64,000 nt of DNA from Branchinecta lynchi (lineage: Eukaryota > Arthropoda > Branchiopoda > Anostraca > Branchinectidae): NCBI GenBank assembly GCA_023053575.1, contig JAKZAP010000004.1, forward strand, positions 3,267,572-3,331,571, read 5' to 3'. The notes below the pieces were generated by a model that ran no database searches, was not told the origin of the DNA, and worked only from the letters and a program-made list of their open reading frames with translations. The translations under genes and the position numbers were made by a program. Within the stretch, counting starts at the first letter, position 1. Every line of letters begins with the position of its first letter. Shown one piece after another: positions 47,254 to 58,500 of the stretch.

Positions 47254-48779
47254 GGGGACACCTCTAGTTGGACAATATAAGAAATTGTCGTATAAATATA
47301 CAAAATCTAAATATCCAATCATACATATACACCTCGTGGTCAGTAGCCAACTAGTTCGTTACTGTAGTAAATTTCTTATAGGAAAAGCCGGCTTTGCCGA
47401 CTAGTTGGCTACGAGAAATATGCGTATAGGATTTTTTTTTGTGTTCCAACTAGTCCGCCACTGGAAGAAATTTCGTGTAGGAAACCCAGCGTTGCCAACT
47501 AGTTGTCTACCAGAAAAACTCGTTTAGGATTTTGTCCAACTAGTCCGCCACTGTAAGAAATTTCGTACAGGAAATCCCGTGTTGCCGACTAGTTGGCTAC
47601 GACAAAAATTCGTATAGGATTTTTGTTTGTGTTCCAACTAGTCCGCCAGTGGAAGAAATTTCGTGTAGGAGATCCAGCGTTGCCAACTAGTTAGCTACCA
47701 GAAAAACTCGTTTAGGATTTCTTTTGTGTTCCAACTAGTCCGCCACTGTAAGAAATTTCGTATAGGAAATCCCGCGTTGCCGACTAGTTGGCTACGATCA
47801 GAAATCATATAGGAGCAAAGTTTGTAGCGAACTAGTCGGATTGTATGAATTTGGATAGAGATTTCGGAAAATATCCAACTAGTCGGATTGTATGAACACG
47901 GATAAGAATTTCAGAAAATATCCAACTAGTCGGAACAGCTTTAAGTCTCAACAAGGATTTCGATGCGCCATGCGCTATGCGCCACTTTGTCTAATAGTCA
48001 ATGAACTAACAGCCATCTGATTAGATAATCAATGTGTCTCTCTACAGATTTTCTCATTTTAAAGAATTAGTTTGATAATTCTGTATTCCTTGACGAGTTT
48101 TCTCATTTTATCCAACTAGTTGGATATTCATCCTCGTCCCTATAGGAATTTTTTTATTTTAGCCAACTAGTTGGATAATAACCCCCTGTTCCTATAGACA
48201 TTTTCTCATTTTAGCCAACTAGTTGGCCACGATGAGCATTCGTCTAGGAGAAAATAGTCAGCTAGTTGGGTATGTCTCTCACTCGTACAGAGATTTCAGA
48301 AATATCCAACTAGTTGGATTGTGTCAATTCACATAGAAATTTTGAAATATCCAACTAGTCGGTTTCAAGCTTTCAGTCTCAAGAAGGATTGTGACCCTAT
48401 TAGTTGGCTATGCGCCACATTATCTTATACGTAATGATTTCTGATCGTAGCCAAATAGTCGGCAACGCGGGATTTCCTATACGAAATTTCTTACAGTGGC
48501 GGACTAGTTGGAACACAAAAAAAAAATCCAATACGAATTTTCTCGTAGCCAACTAGCTGCCAACGCGGGATTTCCTATACGAAATTTCTTACAGTGGCGG
48601 ACTAATTGGAACAGAAACAAACATCCTATATGAATTTTTCTTGTAGCCAACTAGTCGGCAACGCCGGCTTCTCCTATAGGAATTTTTACAGTAGCCAACC
48701 AGTTGTATATGTATGATTGGATATTCAGATTTTGTATATTTATACGACATTTTATAATTTCCAACTAGAGTATGTCCAA
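47254..48779. mobile_element. Foldback element made of ACTAGT palindrome arrays
   Basis: 1526 bp flanked by AAATTA (47248-47253, 48780-48785). The outer arms match over about 70 bp (CTCTAGTTGG; GTCGTATAAATATACAAAAT; ATCCAATCATACATATACA, inverted at the right). Inside are about 20 perfect ACTAGT cores in CCAACTAGTCGG or CCRACTAGTTGG context and about six decayed ones. They are spaced mostly 40-110 bp and separated by repeated AAGAAATTTCGTRTAGGAAA and TATAGGATTTT units. The array direction inverts near the middle. No ORF. Superfamily unknown. Confidence 0.75.
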
Positions 48780-49238
48780 AAATTAGGGTAGCAACTCAGT
48801 AAATCATGTCCAATTATGAGCCTTTAATCACTGAATTATGATTTTCCTAGCCTTTAGCTTTGGCTTGAGGTCGGTGTTAGGTTACCTCTCTACCTTGCTC
48901 CTAAGTATTTTAATCCTTCTTTGAAAAACAATAATACCTATCATTACCAAAACTTTACATGCACAACGATTGGCAGTATCAGAAGATTCTTCCCGCCTGG
49001 CTGGGAAATGTATGCTTCAAATCGCGGTTTGGAATGCTTGCCAATCAAAAACAAGTTAAATATCTCGGCGGCTTCTTTGAAAGACCACCTAGATCGCGCT
49101 CTGGAAATCATCTCCCGGGAACGCCTGTCGATAAAAACGGAGAAACTCTTCACAGTCTTAGAACTCAAGCCTGCCCTTGCATTTATCGTGCCAACTTCAC
49201 CGGATTGTTTTTCGGAAACGGGTCAGTATGATGGCGCT

Positions 49239-49526
49239 ATGGGAACACGAACCTATTTTCACTTCTTAGTGCTTCTAAGCTTGTTAGAACTAAGCCATGA
49301 GCATAGGAGGTTCCTTCCCGTCAGGGTTCATCAGAGGTACGCCAAGGCTGACGAACCGAATTTGTGGAATGGGCTACCCGCCCTAAAGCCGAAGGGCCGG
49401 ATCTCAGATGGCGTGGCAGTGCTAAAACGGGATTTCGATGTGTTGACAACGATTTCTGAAGAGAGAGAAAGCCAGGAGTTATCGGCTTCCGCGGAAAGCA
49501 CGAAGGAAGTTAACGAGGATGAGCAG
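49239..49526 (+). CDS. Pvf: PVF exon 1 (signal peptide)
   Basis: 96 codons from [20 protein letters not shown] to EVNEDEQ. Donor CAG|gtaagg, phase 0. In-frame upstream ATG at 49008 exists; the frame is open back to 48921, but that start would bury the signal peptide. Confidence 0.75.
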
Positions 49527-52500
49527 GTAAGGCACTGTTTCTTTTCGCAAAGGTATATATCTATCAATAAATATATATATTTTAAACTCGATAATGTGTT
49601 CAGACTCCCTTGAACTGAATGAGTATCAGGGAGAAGCGTAATGTTGGGCGGGTTTTCGTCACTCCACCTTGCGTCTACAGCTTTTGACTATTTACTTTTA
49701 TTTCGTGCAGGAGTTATGCAATTAAACTTCGAACATTGCAGCTGGCTGGCTCAGCATTATTAATAAAAATTCAAGGCGGAATACAGTAACAAGACCAAAG
49801 GTTTCGATGGGATCCCAAAAAGTCAATATTTGATCCAGACAATTGGGTCTTGTCTTTGCCAGACTTCTTGAACGCTTTTACTATTAAAATTCAGAAACAG
49901 ATTAATGCCAAATAGCTAATCATCTGAGAAAACAAAGTTCAGATATGGATTCAGCATGTGTGTTTACCACTATAAGTCATATCTGTTTTGACGAAAACTT
50001 CCTGCCACTTCTGCCAATTTCCCGGTTTCAGCCGAATTCCGGAACTACTTGTCCGGCAAAAAAAACAAAGCTCAAAAACGAACTCAGCGTATCTTCTTAC
50101 CCCAATATTAAATATCTAATCAACTTCAAATAAAAATTGAACTTATAACAAACTTTCCGGCTCCAGTCGGATTCCGATCAAACTATATGTCCGGGCGAAA
50201 ATGATTTTCATACACGGACTCAGCATCTCTTCTTACCCCTATATCGGATATCCAATCAACTAAAACCAAAACTTTAAATTTTTCCGGTTTTGGCCGGACT
50301 CCGGGCAAAGTACTTGCCCGGGTAGAAAATTGTTTTCACACAAGTGTTCAGCATGTCTTCTTACCCCTAAATCGAATATCTAAGCACATCCAAATAAAAC
50401 TTTTACTTTTAACAAACGGGCGAACTACTTGTCCTGAGAGAAAATGGTTTTCACCGTCGTTTTCAGCAGGTCCTCCTACCCCTAAATCGAACATCTAATC
50501 AACTTCAAATAAATCTTTTACTTTTAACAGACTTTCCGGTTTTGGCCGGATTCCGGGCCAACTACTTGTCCGGCACAAAAATGATTTTCACCATCGTGTT
50601 CAGCATGTCTTCTTACCTCGAAATCGAACATCTAATCAACTTCAAATAAAACTTTTACTTTAACAAACTTTCCGGTTTTGCAACTCCCCAGTCCGACTTC
50701 CCACACAATCTGAAAAGGAGTCCGTTTTGATGATGGTGATCTCCGACGGTTGGGGCTCGTGAGAATATGGACAGTGAATTTCCGGATAAACAAAGCACGG
50801 GGACTTCACTGTAGGAGTCCCGGACAATGGCGAGAATAGGCTACGCCTAGGGTCCCATAATCATACTGAGCGTCTAGAAAGTGGGTCATCTGGATACTGC
50901 GAATACGATAAGGTCATTACAGGAAAAAAAATTTTTATCGATGTAGTTTATTTATGATTTTAATGTTATCAGATCAGTAATATTGACCTGTCGAGTTGAT
51001 TGATAGTGCTTGAAGTGTCTTTATTTGAACTGACATATCCAAAGCTATTTTTTATGTATTTAAAGATATTATGGATTGAATCATCATTCATTTTTTATTA
51101 TTAATCTTTTAATTTTCTCCTCCTCTAGCCCCCCCCCTCTTTTTTACTTTCTTTCTTCGTCGTTCCTTGTTTGTCTTGTTTTTTTTCTCTTTTTTCATCT
51201 AAGATCGAAACCATATTTTGTTTTCCTCTCCTCCCTTTTTCTTTATACAGGGTAATTAGTTGATTCTGTGTTGTTGTTTAATTACTATCGATTATTTCCC
51301 TGTCCTGGCCAAGCACTCGTTTGTGCTTTCCTAGCAGGAATGTTAATGTTGTATTTTTGTTCGTTAAATATAGTCAAATGAAACTGAAATTGATAATGAT
51401 TGGAATTTCACTCCTTTAAAATCGCGCCCCTGCAGGGCCTTGGCATTGAACTCCAGAAGTATATCAGATGGGACGTTGGTTGGTACCAGAGCAAAATACC
51501 ACTAGGCAGTAGCGTCAAGATCTATGCTTTCCATGCTTCACAATCGGGCCATACTTGTACCCGATGAAAAATCTGTGGCCTGCGTAGTAGTATGGTAGTA
51601 GTACGAAAACGTTGCATGTATACTATGTAATAGCAAAGAATGCTATCATTTAATGTGCCTCAGACTGGTCCAATCTTATGTAGTAGTATCCAGTAGCATC
51701 CAGTCTTGCTAATAGCAGAAGTAGTATACAGTAACACGGTAGCCTTGAAGTATAAGCATGTAGTAGCATCGTTAGTAGTACATGCTACTCTTTCGTACTA
51801 CTTCATAGTACTATTTTGAGAAATTTTTCATCTGGTAGCGCCGCCCACTACGCTTGTTGCTGTTAAAGCAAGACAAACTTGCGGGTTTAGAAATTTCTAA
51901 TAAAGCTAAGATGCGGTCTGCACGCATCGAAGAAACATATAAGGCTGTATCTTTTTTTGCTTTGTTCACAATATGACATTATTGGAGCCAGCGCTGGTGC
52001 ACGACTGATTGAGGTTCAGTACTCTATCACTAGTAGTGCTAATGTTGCTATTATTCGAGTGTGTGTCACTTTTTTCAAATCTTGGCGCTATAACCTAGTG
52101 TTATTTTGCTCTGGCCAAGACCTATGCTTTCCACACTTTGCAAACGGGCCATACTCGTAGCGCCACCCACTATGCTTGCGGCATTTAAGGCAAAGGCTTC
52201 TAGTAAAGCAAAGGCTGTATCATATTCTGAACATCGCAATGTTCAGAATATGAAGTTATCGGAGAAAGCTCTGGTGAACGACTGAATGAGTTTCAGTAGG
52301 GACTTTCTCTATCGCTAGTGGTGCTAGTGTCGCTGCTATTAGAATGTGTGTCCGTTTTGTCAAGTCTTGGCGCTAGTACTTAGTGTTATTTTGCTCGGGT
52401 TGGTACTGATAAGAAGCTGCATTTTAGATATCAGTCTATTTTTTTGTCTAGTCGGAGATCACCCCAGAGAGTATGTCCTATTCGCAGCTTAAGCTAGAAC

Positions 52501-55500
52501 TGTATGGAGAGCGCTCGAAGCTGGACCGTTACCTTAAGCATGTAGAGGGGAAGAACCACAACTCGGTAGTCGCCCGTCTCTTGGAGGTTCAAAACCGATA
52601 CTCAAAAGGTAAGTTACTGCTGACTTTGTCGGAATCCCTTTCTTGTAAAGGTGGGGCTGGCTCCGGTCTCCGAATTTATTTTTTTTTCCCTCCTCCTCCA
52701 CTCAGTGACACAAGTGTGTCACTTGTGTCACTTTCTATTTTTACTTTAAAATTATATTATCTTTACAATTCTATTCACAACTTAACAATTACCTTAATAT
52801 TTTCACCTTTACTTTAAAAAAAAAAAAAAAAAACTGTTAAAAATCAAAATCAATGAAAAGCATTCAAAATGATTATTGTAACATGAAAACGAGTCAAAAT
52901 ACACTCCGGACTTTGTTTAACAATGTAGTAGGTCCAGGTCCTATCGTAACAATGTAATAGTACCAAAATCGATACTCAAAACGTGAGGTTAGAGGAGGGG
53001 CAAGCTGTAATTTGCCTCCTTGTCAGATTCTAAGGACAAAAACCGCGCGTTTTTAAGGGTGTTGCAGCCCTGTTCTTTCAAAGTTGAGAGAATTTCAAAA
53101 GGGATCACATCGAAAATAAGGCTCCGCGATGTCTGGACGATGTTGGGACTGGACCTTCAGTTGACACCATATAGGTCCAGAATCGATACTCAGAAGGTGA
53201 GGTTAGAGGAGAGGCAGGTTGTTCTTTTGTCTGTCATAGATTGACAAATTCTGGTTTGTCAGATTTAAATAACACAAGCCTGCGGGTTTTTAAAGGGGAC
53301 CGGCGCCTTATTCTTTCAAAGGTGGGAGCGTTAAAAGGGGAGCCTGGTCGTAGACCGAGGCTTTTTTTTTTTTTTTTATTCCCTCCTCCTCTACTCAGTG
53401 GCACAAGTGTGGCACTTACTCTTTCTAGTTTTACTTTAAAATTGTATGATCTTTCCAATTCTATTTATAATTTAACATTTACCTTAATATTTTCACCTTT
53501 ACTTTTTACAATAAAAAAACTATTAAAAATCAAAATCAATGAAAAGCATTCAAAATGATTATTTGAAAACGAGTCAAACGCACACTAACCGAACAAAAAA
53601 CAAACATAAGAGCACAACCCACGCCGAGAGGTGCCCTTCCGCCATAAGGCACGTCTACTGTGGTGGCAAAAACAACTACATCAAAGATGAAAACAAGACT
53701 CGAATTCTTTTACAATAAAAAACAAACACACCAACCTCCCAACTTTGAAACTTTACACTAAATCAAAAACTCTATTTAAATTTTTCCATAAACAAACAAA
53801 ATGATTTCAATGTGCTCTATTATTACAAAAACAAAACACTGGTAATAGAACACCTTGAAATCATCCCACACACAAATTTTAAATACCATTTAATTTTTCT
53901 AAAAAAAAATCCCCAAAATACAACTTTGAATGCTAGAACGAGGCTTTGATGTTCGTCTTTTAAAAATGTAGTAGTTCCAGAATTGGTAACGCAAGTGGAC
54001 AGATTCTTCGTTGTCTGTCAGAAGAACAAAACCTTCCGGTAAAAGGACGAAGCTTTTTGGAGCTCCGTAACCGATGCTGAGAGTCCTGAACAATTATAAC
54101 TACTACTGTGAACACAAGGAAAAGGAGCACCGAAACCATGTTTATAGTATAAACTGTCGTAACAAAGAGATTGTGCCCTCTTCCCCCCACACCTGAAAAC
54201 TAATGCCCCTATACATCAGGCGCACCTATATTTGTACAACAACAATGCATTTGGTTCCTGCTTAATTTCAAATCTGAAGGCTGGGTAGTAGGACTGATGG
54301 ACTAATCTAGCAGATTTGGTATCGTTTTCTTTATATGTTTTGAACAGTTCTCAAAATGACAATAAAATGCCTCTCTCATGCTTCGCGATGACCGGTGTTA
54401 CCGTTTTCTTTCATTGGCTTATAATGATAACAGTAAGACTATAAAGAGCTAGAAGCTCATATGACACTTGTGAAGTTAGGTCGGACGATGAAAGTCGGAA
54501 TTTATAGATTCGTGGGTTTATTGTAATCATTTATAAGCAAATCCCTTGAGAAACAAATGAACGTTACCCCTTGGGATGTGATAATTTATCGTTTGGTCAA
54601 AAGTATGTTTCTTACACTTTCCGGCTATGATGCGCACTTTCGACGGCCAAGAATTTCTTTGCAAGCAAAACGCTTGAGGCACGATACCAACGAAGGATCA
54701 TCGGCCCTTGGGGATCTGAAAATGTATCTTTTGGTCAAAGGTATTCTTTTCATTTTGCGGTTGAAATGCGCACTTTAAGGCAGTTACAAACTCATTTGTA
54801 AGCGAAACTCTTGAGTCAAAAAGGAACGTGGGTACTTGAAGATCAAGAAAATGTACCGTTTGCTCAAAAGTATTTTTTGTAATTTGCGACATGAACACTT
54901 TAAAGAATTCATTTCCAAGCCCCACAAAATTGTAAGCAGTGTCCGAATCCAGTCTCGTTTTATAAATGATTTATCTAGAGCATTTGCTTCATCTTCCCAC
55001 CGAGTTCCGTTCCAATCCCTCCAGTGTAATGTGTGTCATGAGACCCCCCCCCTCGATTCCCCCCTCCCCCCCCCCACCGCAGTCGGGAGCGTTCCAGATT
55101 TAAAATGCCAATTATCTTGCCAATTATCAAATTTCATTCGGACCACCGGTTAGAAAATTATGCGTGGCAGGAGATTTGAATTCCCTTTCCCTCCAGTCCC
55201 CCAACGATCATTGGATCGCGGAAGTGACTATTTCCGAGTCAAAATCTGGTCGGGTCCTTGATGAGCCTGCGAAGTTTCATTACCCTAGTACATCTGGAAG
55301 TACATATCTTAACTCGGGATCACGCGGAATTCCGCCCCTCCGTCCAACTCCCCCCCCTCCATAGTGTCCGGATCCGACGCGGCACTATCAAGGATACATC
55401 TAGGGGCTTGTGCTTGTTCTTCCACCAAGTTTCATCCCGATCCTTCCACTCTAAGCGTGTCATATGATTTCCGGTGCCCCTTCTCCAACTCCCCCCACAC

Positions 55501-58500
55501 TCATCGAATCGGGTTTGGATTTGAAGTGGGACATCTGATACAGGAGGTCTTTTCAAATTTCAAGCTTCATTAAGGTCTGATCACCCGTTCGAAAGTTAAC
55601 CTAAAATTCCGGATTCCCCCTCCCTCTAGATGATCGGGGAAGTGACCATTTCCAAGTTGTTTGATCGGGTCCCTGGTATGCCTGCCAAGTTTCATCGCCC
55701 TAGCACATCTGGAAAGTAACCTAACTCGAGAACAGCTTAGTGGACCGACCTAAAAGCGATCGGTGTATGAGGGCATATAGCTTGCCACTTGGTGAAAAAC
55801 GAAAGTATTTGGGAAGTGATGGGGAGAAATCTGGTCCTTACTTTTGTCCAATGTGCGGTGAGGGAGATGAGGATCTAACTCATTTTATGTTTGGATGTGA
55901 TGAAACTGAGGATATGAGGGAGGAAGTGGTTGTTAACTATTATGCGGAGTAGGGATTTCTTAGAGTACAAAAAACCTGGCGAGGCTCCTCAGAGTGGCCA
56001 GTCTTCACAGGGAAAAGTGTTTGAGTGGGGTTTAGTCTGAAATAGTAGTTTTACCGTTTATTTTTGTATTTACATGTACTTATTTATGTTTGTTTGTCTT
56101 GGCCCTTGGGCTTTCAAGGCAAATAAATATCATATCTTATGGCACTTGAGCGGAGCTACAAGTGCCATGAAAACACCAAAGTGTCTCTTTTTTAGAACAA
56201 AAGCTCCTGCTTCTTCAGCGGAACATAGCCTATCAAGACTCCATGATGACACAAGCGGGTTGCAAACCCAAGCCTTCATTTATGCGCGTTAAAGACGTTT
56301 ACAGCACATTCGACGAGTTCTACTACCCCCACACTGTAGTACTATTCACATGTGATGACAACTCTTCGTGTTGCATGCTCCCTACCCAAACCTGCGTTTC
56401 GGAGAAAAAAGAGGAGGTGGAGCTATTTTTTCAGGTAAACAGTTTTGTATCATTTACTTCGGACTTGAAAGTTTAACTCAAATGGCAGCTCACTTTTACA
56501 TCTGACATTTGTATACACTGAAATATTTTGACCCATATAAACGATTCTGTATTTTTCCAGCCGATGCTCTAGTAATAACTTTCAGAATGTGCGCTGCTTT
56601 AACAACAACCGAAAATTCATCCAGACGCGGAAAATTTGAAAGACAATAAAATCTGCATTTCCCGGAAAAACCTCAGTTGGTGGGGAGAGTATGACAGTGA
56701 TGTTAAGATATGACTTGCAAGGAATCTGCCATTTTTAGTTTATTTTCCGGCAGTGGCTTATCTTTGTTGTTATTTTATATTTCAAGCATAGAGGGACAAG
56801 CGCATAGAGATACCACAAGTCCGAAAGAGTTAGTTCATTGAACAAGTAGACAAACGGCACTAATTTTTATCGGGTTGTCAGTCTGATTTAAGAGATCCGA
56901 CAAGCTAGTTACTGATGTGTAACTAGATTGTCGGATCTCAGCGCTATTCGGTTAAACTTTAAATTTTAAATTTTAAAAAGCTTTTCTCTCTCACAAAATA
57001 ATGTCTTCGTTATTGAAAATGTCTTCGTTATTGAAAATGTCTTCTTTATCTCTCCCCTTGTAATCTAAGCTTAATTGTTGCTAGAAAGTTCGGAATTCCT
57101 CACAAAATTCCTTTCCTATCCGGAATCGGAACCCCGGAATCAATCCATGCCATGCAAGTGACGGAGCAAAATATTCTAGACTGATCAGGACCGAACCCTC
57201 GACGAAAGTGAGAAACTTGACTGAATGTCATCGAAAGACCCAGGGGGTATCTTGATAAAGCCACATGATTCATTTCCGCCTCTGTTTCATTTGATTATAT
57301 TTAAACAAAAATACAAAGCTAACAAATATTCCGCCAGTAAGGCTAGGGATTGCTTGGCTAATAACCGATGTTAATTAAAAAAAAAACCCACAGAATCAAC
57401 TAACTTGATATATAAAGAAAGGAAAATTGGTATGCGTCTTCGGACATTAAAAACGAAACGGAAGTAGTGCAAAATAATTCTGACCACTCAAGTCGCTATT
57501 TTTAGTACACTTTGTGTCACTGACTTTCCGAAAAAACTTTGTAAAAAGAATCTGCCATCTTAGGGTCAGCTACTCATAGCGAAAAGTGGGTAGTGTCAAA
57601 AACCGAACTTTATTGTATATCCGGTACAGCACAGTGAAGCAGAGCAAACTAACAATAGCGAGTAGCGCCAAGACTTGCAAAATATGACACACACTTGAAT
57701 AACAGCGACACTAGCACAGAGCGAAATAACACTAGCGAGTAGCGCCAATACCCGACAAAACAGACACACAGTCAATAGCAGCGATACTAGCACTACTAGC
57801 GATTGAGAACGTCCCCACTGAAACTCATTCAGTGGTTAACCAACGCTTGTTCCGATAACTTCATATCCTGAACATTGCAAAAAAAAAATATATACAGTAT
57901 CTTCATTGTTTCCTTGGTGTGTGCAGACTGCACCTTTGCTTTACTAGAAATTTCCGAACCCGCAAGTTCATCTCGCTTTAAATGCTGCAAGCATAGTAGG
58001 CGGCGCTACAAGTATAGCCCGTTTGCAAAGCATGGAAGGCATAGGTCTTGGCGTCTGCTCCCTAGTGTTATTTTACTCTGCACTAGCATCACTAGTGATA
58101 AAGAACGTCCCTACCGAAAATTAATCAGTCCTGCACCAACGCTAGCTCCAATAACTTACAATTCTGAACACAGCAAAGAAAAGACACAACTTCTCCTGTT
58201 TCTTCGATGTGTGCAGATCGCCTTAGCTTCACTGGATGTTTGTAAGCCCACAAACTGTTATCGCGTTAAATGCCACAAGAGTAGTGGGCGGTGCTACAAG
58301 TACGGCCTGGTTGTGAAGCATGGGAAGTATAGGTCTTGGCGGTACTCCCTAGTGTTATTTTGCTCTGCAGGGAAGCCCCGCTATTTTCAGAGCGATGGCT
58401 CTGATTTACGATGGCGTGATTACTGGGATACGTGTTCTTGTATGAACTAGCGGCTTTCGCCTAACTGAAATATTATCAGATGAAAAACAAATGATGTCAT

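Noticed and set aside
47254..48779. CRISPR-like array
   Set aside because: Repeats are short palindromes with related, not unique, spacers, in a eukaryotic foldback element bounded by inverted arms.
51428..51570. Candidate PVF exon ([18 protein letters not shown])
   Set aside because: Phase would fit, but most of it overlaps repeat family D (GAGCAAAATA...CTAGGCAGTAGCG), there is no good donor, and exons 1 and 2 join in phase without it.
56219..56228. Stronger acceptor TTCTTCAG for PVF exon 3
   Set aside because: It would put the exon in phase 0 after a phase-1 donor and lose the cystine-knot frame; AACATAG at 56228 keeps it.
57875..58450. 191-codon ORF in PVF intron 3
   Set aside because: Built from family D repeat units (CTAGTGTTATTTTGCTC and similar) that also occur in non-coding form at 51.5-52.4 kb.
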